From the NCBI RefSeq assembly GCF_003441595.1, contig NZ_CP031848.1, positions 1,240,001 to 1,304,000 on the forward strand: a stretch of DNA of 64,000 nucleotides, read 5' to 3'. Origin of the DNA: Marinobacter sp. Arc7-DN-1. Lineage in GTDB: Bacteria > Pseudomonadota > Gammaproteobacteria > Pseudomonadales > Oleiphilaceae. This document shows positions 8,893 to 18,776 of the stretch, in pieces (within the stretch, counting starts at the first letter, position 1; every line of letters begins with the position of its first letter). The position numbers and the translations under genes are program-made. The notes under the pieces were generated by a model. It saw only the letters and a list, made by a program, of their open reading frames with translations, made no database searches and was not told the DNA's origin.

Positions 8893-9738
8893 TCAGCCTT
8901 TAAGGCGCCGGTGCTCCCATACCGGCATTCGGGTACGGAGGTTGGTAATCTGCTCCGGGTCGAGCTCCGCGGCGACCACACCCGGACCCTCGCCCATTTC
9001 AGTCACTACCCGGCCCCATGGATCGCAGATCAGGCTGTGGCCGTAGGTCTGGCGCCGTTCACTGTTCTGACCACCCTGCCCGGCGGCCACCACCCAGACC
9101 TGGTTTTCGATGGCCCGTGCCCTGATCAATGGGTGCCAGTGGGCATCGCCGGTTTGCCAGGTGAATGCACTCGGCAGGCATATCCAGTCGGCCTCCTGCT
9201 CCCTCAGTGCCCTGAACAGCTCCGGGAAGCGCAGATCGTAGCAGATGGCGAGGCCCAGCCTTCCCGCCGGCGTGTCCACGGTAACGACCTGCTCCCCCGG
9301 CTCAAAGGTGTCGGACTCACGATACTGGCCATGGGCGTCTTCAACCATGGCATCGAACAGATGGATCTTGTCATAACGGGCAACCTCCGTTCCCTGGCCA
9401 TCAAACACCAGGCAGGTTGCACGGACCCGGGCCTCGATATCTGAACCATCCGGGCGTTGCGCCAGCGGCATCGAGCCGCCAACAATCCAGATCCCGAGCT
9501 TTCGGGCCTGTTCCGCCAGAAAGGCCCGTATCACCGGTTCAGGGCCGGCTTCCTTGCGGCCACAATCAACCATCTGGCTGGTTGCCAAGACCGCAAAATT
9601 TTCCGGCAGCACCGCAACCCCGGCCCCCTGTCCTGCGGCCTCCGCCAGCAGTCGCTCCGCTTCGGCCAGGTTGGCCCGGATATCATGGCTGCTTACCATC
9701 TGAATGGCCGCGACCTGACTGGAAACATGCTTGCTCAT
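8893..9738 (-). CDS. Carbon-nitrogen hydrolase (nitrilase-family amidase, YbeM/Nit1-like)
   Basis: A protein of 281 residues of the nitrilase superfamily. The Glu-Lys-Cys triad is visible: Glu46 in VLPENF, Lys in RYDKIHLFD (about 119) and Cys in LAICYDLRFPE (about 152). The Nit1/YbeM branch removes the amide of deaminated glutathione as a metabolite-repair step, and the close fit to that branch (GSMPLAQR, LPSAFTW) suggests this role. The exact substrate is inferred. It lies 15 bases downstream of yhdP and is probably co-transcribed with the yhdP-rng-maf-mre cluster, as in Pseudomonas. Confidence 0.85.
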   Translation of the reverse strand: MSKHVSSQVAAIQMVSSHDIRANLAEAERLLAEAAGQGAGVAVLPENFAVLATSQMVDCGRKEAGPEPVIRAFLAEQARKLGIWIVGGSMPLAQRPDGSDIEARVRATCLVFDGQGTEVARYDKIHLFDAMVEDAHGQYRESDTFEPGEQVVTVDTPAGRLGLAICYDLRFPELFRALREQEADWICLPSAFTWQTGDAHWHPLIRARAIENQVWVVAAGQGGQNSERRQTYGHSLICDPWGRVVTEMGEGPGVVAAELDPEQITNLRTRMPVWEHRRLKG

Positions 9739-9753
9739 AACAGTCTCCTGTTC

Positions 9754-12700
9754 TTATTGACCGGTGTCGAATACCCGCTGCAAATTCACTTTCGGCTCAT
9801 CCCATGTGCCTGTAACACTGTAGGTTGCACTGGTGAGCTTGCTCAGAGGATCGCCCAGAATCTTGTCCAGCACAAACAGGGCACCACCAATGGGTGCACC
9901 GGCTCCCATCAGCAGTGCCGCCAGGGGCAGATTCTGGGTCAGGGGCAACACAACCACCAACCGCATATTTAGCTGCTCACTGGCCATATTGCTGGTTCCA
10001 CTGAGTTTGAAGGCACCGGAGGGGCCCACCACCTGAAGTTCGGGATCCATCGTCAGCAAGCCGTTGATGATCTGAGCCTTGCCAGAAATTGCATCGAATG
10101 CCACGCCTCGCTCGTACAGATCGGAAAAATCGAGCTTGAGCCGCCGCCACAGCGTGTCCGAGTTCAGAAGATTGAAAACGCGGAACAACTGGGCGCTATT
10201 GTTACGCTCAAGAATCACGCCCTTATCCAGTCTCAGACTGACCGAGCCATTGAGTTCCGCTATCGAGAATTCATCCGGACGACCGGGCCAGTCCAGATCC
10301 AGTTGAATGTTGGTGGCCTCGTTGGTAACCGGCATGTCGGTGTCGAACAGGTTATTCAGGTCTGCCAGAGCACCACCGGTAATGGATCCCCAAAACCGGC
10401 TTGTCTCCTGCTCGCCAACGATGCTCCAGGCCATGTTACCCGTCAGCGTCAGGGAGTTTAACCGCCCCTCTATGTCATTGACGTTGAGCCGGTAGGGCTC
10501 GGGACGAAGCCGGAAGGCCCAGCCACCCAATGAATCAGTGTTCAGCTGGAGATCGGCGATAGTTACGTCAATGTCTGGCCAGTTGCCCATATCCAGGGCC
10601 CGGAACGCTTCGAGCTGTTTCTTCAGGGTGAGCAAATCCGCGGACTCCTTCGCAACTCCTTCACCGCGCATTAGCTGCAGTACCTCAAAATCCACCATTA
10701 TCGTATCGCCATTGTCCGGGATCAGCACCTGCCCCTTCGCGCGCTTTGAGGTGGTTGTGACAACCCAGCGGTCGCCGAGATCCAGGGCATTGATGTCAAT
10801 ATCGGTCAGCACCTGGTTCCCGAGATAGAGATGGTCCAGGCGAAGGTCAAATCCGGTATCCTTCCACAACAGATCGAATGCCAGCCGGTTTTCCCATTCT
10901 CCGGTGACGCCCAGGCCTCCGGCAGCCGAGGGTTTAATGACCGCTCTGAGGGGCGCCACGTCGCCAGCGGGCTTTGACAACGGCTCCGGCCAGTCGACGG
11001 CCAGGTCTTCGAGGCTGGAGCGCACCCGGATGCCGGAAGTCGAATCCGCCCCCACATCCAGTTCGGCGATGTAGGACACCCTTCCCTGGAGGCCGAAACC
11101 GGCGTTCGCCGAAAGCCCCGCGCGGGCAAAAACACCCGGCACCGGAAGTTCTCCGGATTGGCGAATACTGAGAGCGTCCCCTGACCGGGCGCGACTGAAC
11201 TCTATGGTGACCGGTTCACCGAAGAATTTCGCCGCCAGTGGGCCGCCGAAAACCCCGTCTTCGCTGTGGTAGGTCAGTTCGCCCCGGACACCCTCCCAGG
11301 CCAGACTGGCGGCGGGGTAGGCAACCGAACCGTCATCAACAGCAATGTTGGCCTCAACCAAGGGGGGTTGCCCCGAACCAAGCGGCAGATCAATACCGAG
11401 GGCGAGCTGGTACTGGCCACCGTACTGCAATTTGCGGGCTTCGCTTCCGGCCATTTCCCCCAGAGGGCTGTTGTCCATCCAGTAACCCACCGACTCTCCG
11501 GGTACCCTTGCCGATGTATCCACCCTGACCCGGGCGTTTTCCCCGGGAATGACCCTGACTGAACTCGGATTCAGGTTCAGCCCCCCGGTCTCACCAGCGT
11601 CGAGCCTGACCAGCGTGTTGCCGTTGTGAACCTCCACCCGGCCCCGGGCAGAGCGAACCTCCGGCCAGTTTTCGTCATAGCGAACGGTGGCCTGGTCGAA
11701 CTGGTAAACCATAGAGGAAACGAAGGAGCCCTGCGGAGCATCAGAGCCTATCTGGCCATGACCGTAGTAGGTTCCGGAGGTGATATCCGCTTCGAGGATG
11801 GCGGTTGTCAGCCAGTCGTACAATCCGTGGCTGACCGCTTTGACCGGAACAAAATCGGCCAGCATTTCGGCGGTGCCGTTTTTCAGCGACACCCTGAGAC
11901 CAAGGTTGTCCTCGCCCTCGCGGTCCAGCTTCAGGTCAAACGCACCCTCGATTTCCGTGCTCTCGTTGTAGACCATACGGACACTATCGGAGAATACCCG
12001 GGTGATGGGGCCATCCAGTTGCCAGGCGACCTGGCCCTCAAACACCGGGAATGACCAGGCGCTGCCATACAATTCAGGAAACTCGAGGCTTACGGGTGTC
12101 TCCCCGGCCGCAACCTGAACATAGCCGTTATGTCTGTCCAGAAAGATAGAACCGTTAACAGACGTGACCCCGGGTGCCCCGCCGTAGGCCCGGACACTGG
12201 CATCCCGGAGCTGGCCCGAAAGCTCGAATTTCTCCGGAGACTGGTCAGGCAGGTACACTTCAAGCTGGTCAAGGAATCCGCCAGGGCGATAATTGCGCAG
12301 AGCTCTCAGCGCCCATTCCGGCAGGATCGGAAGTCTCGCGGCAAGGCGGCGGGTGGGTGCAAGCGGCAGCGCATCGGCGATCACCGACATACCGCCTTCC
12401 GAAGGCGCCAGGCGCAGATTGAACGGGGAAACCACGTCACCATTCCAGGTCCACTGGAGCTGTTTGATATGCCATTCCCCCAGGGCGAAGGAGTCGGACC
12501 CGCTCAGTTTCTCATCGGTCATAACGCTATGGTGACGACGCCAGCCAAATCGCGCGCGAATGTCTTCCAGAGGCGCAAGTGACTCATGCCCCACACCCAG
12601 TTGCAGGTACGGCGTCCGGACCCTGCCCGTCACCTGCTGCAGCAGACCGTTCCGGAACGTCAGCCAGGCCTCACCCCCGAGATCAAACCCTTCCACCCGA

Positions 12701-13506
12701 AGTGTTTGCCACTGGTATTCGTCGATCAGGCCGTCAAACAGCCGGCCGGAGTCCACATCGAGATAGAGCTGGCCCGTGAAATCTCCCCGGAAGAAGTGCT
12801 GCCCCACCAGGGCGAAGCTGGCGAGTTGCTGGGTAGTGCCCGATTGCATGGCCCGGCCGGAGGCATGGAACAGTCCGCGGCGATAGTCCAGATCCAGCTG
12901 GGGAATATAAAGATGGCGACGATTGCCCTGACTGTCCCGGATACCAAGATCTACCCGGGTGATCTTTACGTAGGGATCAGACAGCCAGTTGCCTGCAAGC
13001 TCCAGCCACTCGTGGATCTGGCGACTGACCGGTTCCGGGATCTCGGCACCCCGGACAACCACATCGCCGCCCTGCTCCTGGTTAACTGTCAGTTCCAGGC
13101 CGTCTGCCTCAAAGTCCTCAAAGACAATTTTCAATCGCAGCAGGGAGGCCAGGGCATCAAACCGGATATTGAGGTACTGCAGGTTCGCCACAACAACACC
13201 GGTTTCAGTATTACTGATCCGGATATCACGGGCGGAAAAGGAAGGATCAAGCCAGTACCAGCGGGAGGAAAGACTGCCAATACTGACGTTGTGCCCCAGT
13301 CGGTCAGAAAGTTCGCTAGCCAGATCGTCACGAAAGCTGTCAACATTCCGGGTCAGCTGGCGCCCCAGGCCGGCATAGAGGGCAAATAGCACCAGCACGA
13401 CCAACAGCAACCACCAGATCAGGCTGGCAAGGCGTGCTACCAGCCGAACCGGAGGGCTCTCTGGCAGGTTCTCCGGAAGCGGCGGCTGGTGATCGGTGGA
13501 GGACAT
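9754..13506 (-). CDS. yhdP: AsmA-like inter-membrane lipid transport protein YhdP
   Basis: A very large protein of 1250 residues. One N-terminal membrane helix (about 24-46, LIWWLLLVVLVLFALYAG) is followed by a long beta-rich periplasmic region and a C-terminal AsmA-type segment. E. coli YhdP has nearly the same length and is one of three AsmA-like proteins (with TamB and YdbH) needed to move phospholipids to the outer membrane. The gene follows rng by 40 bases on the same strand, the usual mreBCD-maf-rng-yhdP order. Confidence 0.92.
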   Translation of the reverse strand: MSSTDHQPPLPENLPESPPVRLVARLASLIWWLLLVVLVLFALYAGLGRQLTRNVDSFRDDLASELSDRLGHNVSIGSLSSRWYWLDPSFSARDIRISNTETGVVVANLQYLNIRFDALASLLRLKIVFEDFEADGLELTVNQEQGGDVVVRGAEIPEPVSRQIHEWLELAGNWLSDPYVKITRVDLGIRDSQGNRRHLYIPQLDLDYRRGLFHASGRAMQSGTTQQLASFALVGQHFFRGDFTGQLYLDVDSGRLFDGLIDEYQWQTLRVEGFDLGGEAWLTFRNGLLQQVTGRVRTPYLQLGVGHESLAPLEDIRARFGWRRHHSVMTDEKLSGSDSFALGEWHIKQLQWTWNGDVVSPFNLRLAPSEGGMSVIADALPLAPTRRLAARLPILPEWALRALRNYRPGGFLDQLEVYLPDQSPEKFELSGQLRDASVRAYGGAPGVTSVNGSIFLDRHNGYVQVAAGETPVSLEFPELYGSAWSFPVFEGQVAWQLDGPITRVFSDSVRMVYNESTEIEGAFDLKLDREGEDNLGLRVSLKNGTAEMLADFVPVKAVSHGLYDWLTTAILEADITSGTYYGHGQIGSDAPQGSFVSSMVYQFDQATVRYDENWPEVRSARGRVEVHNGNTLVRLDAGETGGLNLNPSSVRVIPGENARVRVDTSARVPGESVGYWMDNSPLGEMAGSEARKLQYGGQYQLALGIDLPLGSGQPPLVEANIAVDDGSVAYPAASLAWEGVRGELTYHSEDGVFGGPLAAKFFGEPVTIEFSRARSGDALSIRQSGELPVPGVFARAGLSANAGFGLQGRVSYIAELDVGADSTSGIRVRSSLEDLAVDWPEPLSKPAGDVAPLRAVIKPSAAGGLGVTGEWENRLAFDLLWKDTGFDLRLDHLYLGNQVLTDIDINALDLGDRWVVTTTSKRAKGQVLIPDNGDTIMVDFEVLQLMRGEGVAKESADLLTLKKQLEAFRALDMGNWPDIDVTIADLQLNTDSLGGWAFRLRPEPYRLNVNDIEGRLNSLTLTGNMAWSIVGEQETSRFWGSITGGALADLNNLFDTDMPVTNEATNIQLDLDWPGRPDEFSIAELNGSVSLRLDKGVILERNNSAQLFRVFNLLNSDTLWRRLKLDFSDLYERGVAFDAISGKAQIINGLLTMDPELQVVGPSGAFKLSGTSNMASEQLNMRLVVVLPLTQNLPLAALLMGAGAPIGGALFVLDKILGDPLSKLTSATYSVTGTWDEPKVNLQRVFDTGQ

Positions 13507-13546
13507 CCGGGCACCTTACTCCACAACCCGGCAGATTGCCCCGGGG

Positions 13547-15028
13547 TCAGAGCAAAACGACATCGTACTGCTCCTGGCTGTAAAACGGCTCTACCTGGAA
13601 ACGAATGGTTTTGCTGATAAAAGTCTCCAGATCGGCCACGTTGTCCGATTCTTCATCCAGCAGGCGGTCGACCACACTCTGTGATGCCATGACCAGGTAA
13701 CTCTCGGCATCGTAGGCGCGGTTGACCCGGAGAATCTCCCGGAAGATCTCGTAGCACACGGTCTCGGTGGTTTTGAGGAATCCGCGGCCGTCACAGATCG
13801 GGCAGGGCTCGCACAGCACCTGGCCGAGACTCTCCGTGGTGCGCTTGCGGGTCATCTCTACCAGACCCAGTTCCGATACGCCGGTAATCTTGGTTTTGGC
13901 GTGATCGCGCTCCAGCATTTTTTCCAGCATGCGGTGCACCTGACGCTGGTGTTCGGGATCTTCCATGTCGATAAAATCAATAATGATGATGCCACCGAGA
14001 TTTCGCAAACGCAGCTGGCGGCTGATGGCGCGGGCGGCCTCGAGATTGGTTTTGAAGATGGTTTCTTCCAGATTCCTGTGGCCCACAAACGCACCGGTAT
14101 TGATATCAATGGTGGTCATGGCCTCGGTCTGATCAATGATCACGTACCCGCCGGACTTGAGCTGGACCTTGCGGCTCAGGGCTTTCTGGATCTCGTCTTC
14201 CACCGAGTAGAGATCGAATATGGGCCGTTCTCCCGGATAATACTCAACCTTGTCGGAAAACTCCGACACGAACTCATCCACAAACTCCATCACCCGTTGG
14301 TGGCTCTCACGGCTGTCGATGCGGACTTTCTCGGTCTGGGGCCGGATCAGATCCCGGATGGTACGAATGAACAGGGGCAGATCCTGGTAGACTACCGCCG
14401 GTGCCTGAACGCGGGAAATCCGCTCATGGATGGACTGACTCAACCGGTGCAGATAGGTCATGTCGCCAATCAGGTCTTCCGGTGATGCCGCCTCGGCAGC
14501 GGTCCGGATGATGTAGCCACCCCGGACGTCCGGGTCCTCTGCAGCGGCTTCCCCGATCAGCGTTTTGAGGCGTGCCCGCTCGTTATCGTCCTCGATCCTC
14601 TGGGAAATACCCACATGACTGACACCGGGCATGAACACCAGGTATCGGGACGGGATGGAGAGCTGGGTTGTCAGCCGCGCGCCCTTGGTGCCAATCGGGT
14701 CTTTGGTGACCTGAACGACCAGCGACTGGCCCTCACGAAGCAGGCTGCGAATGTCCGGAACGGTTTTCGGGGTATCGGCCGGATCATCGCCATTGGACTG
14801 GCTCGGAACCACATCGGAGGCATGAATAAACGCCGCCCGTTCCAGACCAATATCGACGAACGCGGCTTCCATACCCGGCAACACCCGCACCACCTTGCCC
14901 TTGTAAATGTTCCCGACAATCCCTTTTCTGCTGGTGCGCTCAATATAGGCTTCCTGCAGCATGCCGTTCTCGACCAGCGCCACGCGGGTTTCCACGGGCG
15001 TGACGTTGATCAGGATCTCTTCACTCAT
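13547..15028 (-). CDS. rng: Ribonuclease G
   Basis: A protein of 493 residues of the RNase E/G family. It has an N-terminal S1-like domain (MSEEILINVTPVETRVALVE, then IYKGKVVRVLPGMEAAFVDI), the RNase H-like and DNase I-like catalytic regions (TTIDINTGAF) and the Zn-link motif CPICDGRGF near residue 420. The length corresponds to RNase G, without the long C-terminal scaffold of RNase E. It matures the 5' end of 16S rRNA and degrades some mRNAs. Its ATG overlaps the maf stop by 4 bases. Confidence 0.95.
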   Translation of the reverse strand: MSEEILINVTPVETRVALVENGMLQEAYIERTSRKGIVGNIYKGKVVRVLPGMEAAFVDIGLERAAFIHASDVVPSQSNGDDPADTPKTVPDIRSLLREGQSLVVQVTKDPIGTKGARLTTQLSIPSRYLVFMPGVSHVGISQRIEDDNERARLKTLIGEAAAEDPDVRGGYIIRTAAEAASPEDLIGDMTYLHRLSQSIHERISRVQAPAVVYQDLPLFIRTIRDLIRPQTEKVRIDSRESHQRVMEFVDEFVSEFSDKVEYYPGERPIFDLYSVEDEIQKALSRKVQLKSGGYVIIDQTEAMTTIDINTGAFVGHRNLEETIFKTNLEAARAISRQLRLRNLGGIIIIDFIDMEDPEHQRQVHRMLEKMLERDHAKTKITGVSELGLVEMTRKRTTESLGQVLCEPCPICDGRGFLKTTETVCYEIFREILRVNRAYDAESYLVMASQSVVDRLLDEESDNVADLETFISKTIRFQVEPFYSQEQYDVVLL

Positions 15029-15630
15029 GATGTTTGGCTCTCCAGACTGCGCGGCCAGTTTTTCCAGACCGGGTAACCGGCATCTGCCAGTAATGCTGCT
15101 GTTTCCTGCAGCGGCAATCCAACCACGGCACTGTAGCTACCCCGAAGTTCATTGACAAAAATACCACCAAGCCCCTGAATTCCATAACTCCCGGCCTTGT
15201 CCATTGGTTCACCGCTGGCAACATAGGCGTCAATTTCGTTTGCAGACAATGCCCTGAACCGGACTTCGGTTACCACAAGCCGGGAATGGCATACGCCACC
15301 ACAAGCCAGTGCCACAGCGGTCATCACCTGATGGGTAGCACCGGAGAGCCGGGCCAGGGTCGCCCTGGCCTCGCCGGCGCCGGAGGGTTTACCGAGGATG
15401 ACACGATCAAGAACCACGGACGTATCCGAGCCCAGTACCAGGCATTCCGGAGATGATTGTGCCACCAACAGCGCCTTCTCCCTGGCCAGCCGCTCCACAT
15501 AGTGTTCCGGCGTTTCGCGAGGCTCCGGCGTTTCATCGATATCCGCCGGACGAACAGAAAAACTCAGGCCGATTTGCTGCAACAGCTCTGCCCGGCGTGG
15601 CGAAGCCGAGGCAAGAATGATTGGTGACAT
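15025..15630 (-). CDS. yhdE: Maf-family nucleotide pyrophosphatase (YhdE type)
   Basis: A protein of 201 residues, Maf/HAM1-like. It begins MSPIILASASPRRAELLQQI with the substrate-binding SASPRR motif; the catalytic Asp lies in LVLGSDTSVV and the C-terminal GIQGLGG motif is present. YhdE-type Maf proteins hydrolyse dTTP, UTP and modified pyrimidine nucleotides, acting as house-cleaning enzymes. It sits between mreD (2-base gap) and rng (4-base overlap), the conserved position of yhdE. Confidence 0.93.
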   Translation of the reverse strand: MSPIILASASPRRAELLQQIGLSFSVRPADIDETPEPRETPEHYVERLAREKALLVAQSSPECLVLGSDTSVVLDRVILGKPSGAGEARATLARLSGATHQVMTAVALACGGVCHSRLVVTEVRFRALSANEIDAYVASGEPMDKAGSYGIQGLGGIFVNELRGSYSAVVGLPLQETAALLADAGYPVWKNWPRSLESQTS

Positions 15631-15632
15631 GG

Positions 15633-16109
15633 CTAACCCAGTTTGCGGTTAATGTTGTCCAGCAGAATGGAGAATACCGGCCATACCAGGGCGCTGGTCA
15701 GAGCCGGCCAGAGATAACTGAATCCGGCAGTCTCGCCACCAAGCAGCTGCTTCAGGAAATGCACCAGCATCTGGTTGATCCCGAGCAACAGGAACACCAT
15801 CAGGCACTGCTGGGGAATCGGATACATGCGAAGGCGCTGGTGGATGGTAAGCACCAGGAAGGCAGTCAGAGCCATGGCCATGGCATTCACACCGAGGGGG
15901 GTCGCCTCAAGGACATCCAGCAGCAGCCCGAGACACCAGGCCAGCAGAATACCGAACTGGGCCGGTGCCCGGAACGTCCAGTAGAAAACGACCAACCCCA
16001 GCCACTCAGGACGGAACTCGAACCAGCCAACGGGGAACAGGGAAATACTGAAAACCAGGGCGACAATCACAGACAGTACGAAAACCGGATAGCTGATTAC
16101 CGACAGCAT
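15633..16109 (-). CDS. mreD: Rod shape-determining protein MreD
   Basis: A protein of 158 residues, very hydrophobic, with about five membrane segments. It is an inner-membrane part of the Rod complex that links MreB filaments to peptidoglycan synthesis. The ATG shares one base with the mreC stop (TGATG arrangement), so the genes are translationally coupled. Sequence alone is weakly conserved in this family; the position after mreC makes the call firm. Confidence 0.93.
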   Translation of the reverse strand: MLSVISYPVFVLSVIVALVFSISLFPVGWFEFRPEWLGLVVFYWTFRAPAQFGILLAWCLGLLLDVLEATPLGVNAMAMALTAFLVLTIHQRLRMYPIPQQCLMVFLLLGINQMLVHFLKQLLGGETAGFSYLWPALTSALVWPVFSILLDNINRKLG

Positions 16110-17014
16110 CAGTCCTGCCCTCCCTGCACGGCGTCTGCCTCAGCGTTAGCGGCGGGCTCGCCTTCAACGGCCTCACCTTCGGTCGATAACGGTCCGTCCG
16201 GTGGAAACACCACCAGCACCAGACGGCTCTGGTTTAGTTGCGCTTTCGGCGTTGCCTCTATGGAGATGAACGGCTCACCCGGCTCCTTGGTAATACGGCT
16301 TACTTCTGCCACCGGGTAGCCCCGGGGGAACCGGCCACCGAGACCGGAACTTACCAGAAGATCGCCTTCCCGGATGTCTGCGGTGTCTGGCACATGGACC
16401 AGATCAAGGGTATCGCTATCGCCGGTGCCCAGCAGGATAGCCCGCAATCCGTTGCGGACCACTTCCACCGGAACGGCGTGGCTGCTGTCAGACACCAGCA
16501 GTACTCGAGACGTTAACTGACTGCTCTGCACCACCTGCCCCATCAAGCCGTGAGCATCCAGAATGGCCTGGCCTGGCACGAGGCCATCGCGCCGACCCTT
16601 GTTGATAATGACTTCATGGGAGAATGGGTCCGGAGAGACACCCACCACCTCGCCCACGATGACGCGGTCGTCCAGCACCTCGGAGGAGTTCATCAGGCGG
16701 CGCAGTTCGTTGTTTTCAGAGGCAAGGGCCGCGTATTTCAGGGCGCGCCGTTCCAGGATCAGCAAGCGGGCCCGGAGGTCTTCGTTTTCCTGCTGCAGGT
16801 CTTTCTTGTTTTCAAACAGCCCTGCCACCCAATCGGTGAATTCATAGGGTGCATTGCCGAGCCAGTACACCGGAGCCAGACCTGTGGCGAGGGTGCTGCG
16901 CACGGTTGAGAGCTTGTCGAAACGCGCATCGGCAACCACCAGGGCTGCCGATACGAGAAGAACAATGAGGAGCCTGAAGCCAGGAACAGGCCCCTCGACG
17001 AAGATGGTTTTAAT
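16109..17014 (-). CDS. mreC: Rod shape-determining protein MreC, probably with an ATT start codon
   Basis: A protein of 301 residues if translation starts at ATT (17012-17014). From there the product reads (M)KTIFVEGPVPGFRLL, matching the usual MreC start (MKPIFSRGP in E. coli), followed by the essential membrane helix (about residues 12-28), a coiled coil (about 70-110) and the two beta-barrel domains. A strong GGGGAGGG lies six bases upstream. There is no ATG, GTG or TTG between the mreB stop and this point; the first GTG in frame (16937-16939) would delete the whole membrane anchor. MreC scaffolds PBP2/RodA in the periplasm. It lies 20 bases after mreB. Confidence 0.85.
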   Translation of the reverse strand: MKTIFVEGPVPGFRLLIVLLVSAALVVADARFDKLSTVRSTLATGLAPVYWLGNAPYEFTDWVAGLFENKKDLQQENEDLRARLLILERRALKYAALASENNELRRLMNSSEVLDDRVIVGEVVGVSPDPFSHEVIINKGRRDGLVPGQAILDAHGLMGQVVQSSQLTSRVLLVSDSSHAVPVEVVRNGLRAILLGTGDSDTLDLVHVPDTADIREGDLLVSSGLGGRFPRGYPVAEVSRITKEPGEPFISIEATPKAQLNQSRLVLVVFPPDGPLSTEGEAVEGEPAANAEADAVQGGQD

Positions 17015-17020
17015 GTCGAG

Positions 17021-17028
17021 CCCTCCCC
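17021..17028 (-). promoter_or_regulatory. Strong Shine-Dalgarno site defining the mreC start
   Basis: On the minus strand, GGGGAGGG lies just after the mreB stop and six bases before the ATT proposed as the mreC start. No usual start codon exists at a functional distance, so this site is the main evidence for the ATT. Confidence 0.7.
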
Positions 17029-17034
17029 ACAGGA

Positions 17035-18177
<1,143 letters not shown>

Positions 18178-18275
18178 TTACGGTTCACACATTTACCTTA
18201 TGGGCTGGGGCCTCCCGCGATTGTTCGAATCTGTTACCATGTCGCTTTAATTTTTTGGCTTGGGTGAAGGGCCGC

Positions 18276-18371
18276 TCGGAGATCTCCTTTCAAAACACGC
18301 TACGAGCACATCCATGTGCGCTTGTTTCGGGCCGTCCATGGCCCTCAACAGTTTTGAAAGGAGATCTCCGA
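18276..18371 (-). repeat. TG1: twin-GGA-hairpin element between mreB and gatC
   Basis: A 21-bp perfect outer stem (18276-18296 with 18351-18371) encloses a 54-base core. On the minus strand the core holds two hairpins, GGGCC-ATGGAC-GGCCC and GCAC-ATGGAT-GTGC, each with GGA in a six-base loop closed by C-G. It lies in the 369-base divergent gap between mreB and gatC, 76 bases before gatC. Nothing else but T-rich sequence typical of promoters (about 18200-18255) was seen in that gap. The strand given is the one carrying GGA in the loops. Confidence 0.88.
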
Positions 18372-18447
18372 CCGACCCCGAACTTCAGAACCGCCCTCAA
18401 CTTCTTAAGATTTATTAACGACATTTCATTTACCTGGGAGGCAATGC

Positions 18448-18735
18448 GTGACCATTTCCCGCAAGGACATCGAGAAAGTCGCTGTGCTCGCCCGCATTCG
18501 CGTGGACGAGGAGCAGGTTTCGGCTCTGGAGAAGGATCTGGGCAATATCCTGGATCTGGTGGATCAGTTGGCTGCGGCCGATACCGACTCGGTTGAACCC
18601 ATGGCCCATCCGCTGAATGCGGTCCAGCGCCTGCGGGCCGATGAGGTGACCGAGACCAATCAGCGGGAGGCGTTCCAGGCGATTGCGCCGGCCACCGAGA
18701 ACGGGCTTTATCTGGTTCCCAGAGTCATTGAGTGA
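18448..18735 (+). CDS. gatC: Aspartyl/glutamyl-tRNA amidotransferase subunit C
   Basis: A protein of 95 residues starting with GTG (MTISRKDIEKVAVLARIRVD), after a GGGAGG ribosome site. GatC wraps around GatA and GatB and stabilises the complex that converts Asp-tRNA(Asn) and Glu-tRNA(Gln) to the amide forms. The central motif LGNILDLVDQL and the segment SVEPMAHP are typical. It is first in gatCAB, 41 bases before gatA. Confidence 0.95.
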   Translation: MTISRKDIEKVAVLARIRVDEEQVSALEKDLGNILDLVDQLAAADTDSVEPMAHPLNAVQRLRADEVTETNQREAFQAIAPATENGLYLVPRVIE

Positions 18736-18776
18736 GCCATTGAGTGATCTGACGAACAGCGATTTCAGGATTCATC

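Noticed and set aside
13535..13560. GGGGTCAGAGC at the rng 3' end as another R-family copy
   Set aside because: Only about ten bases match, there is no inverted partner, and part of it is the rng stop region. Chance similarity.
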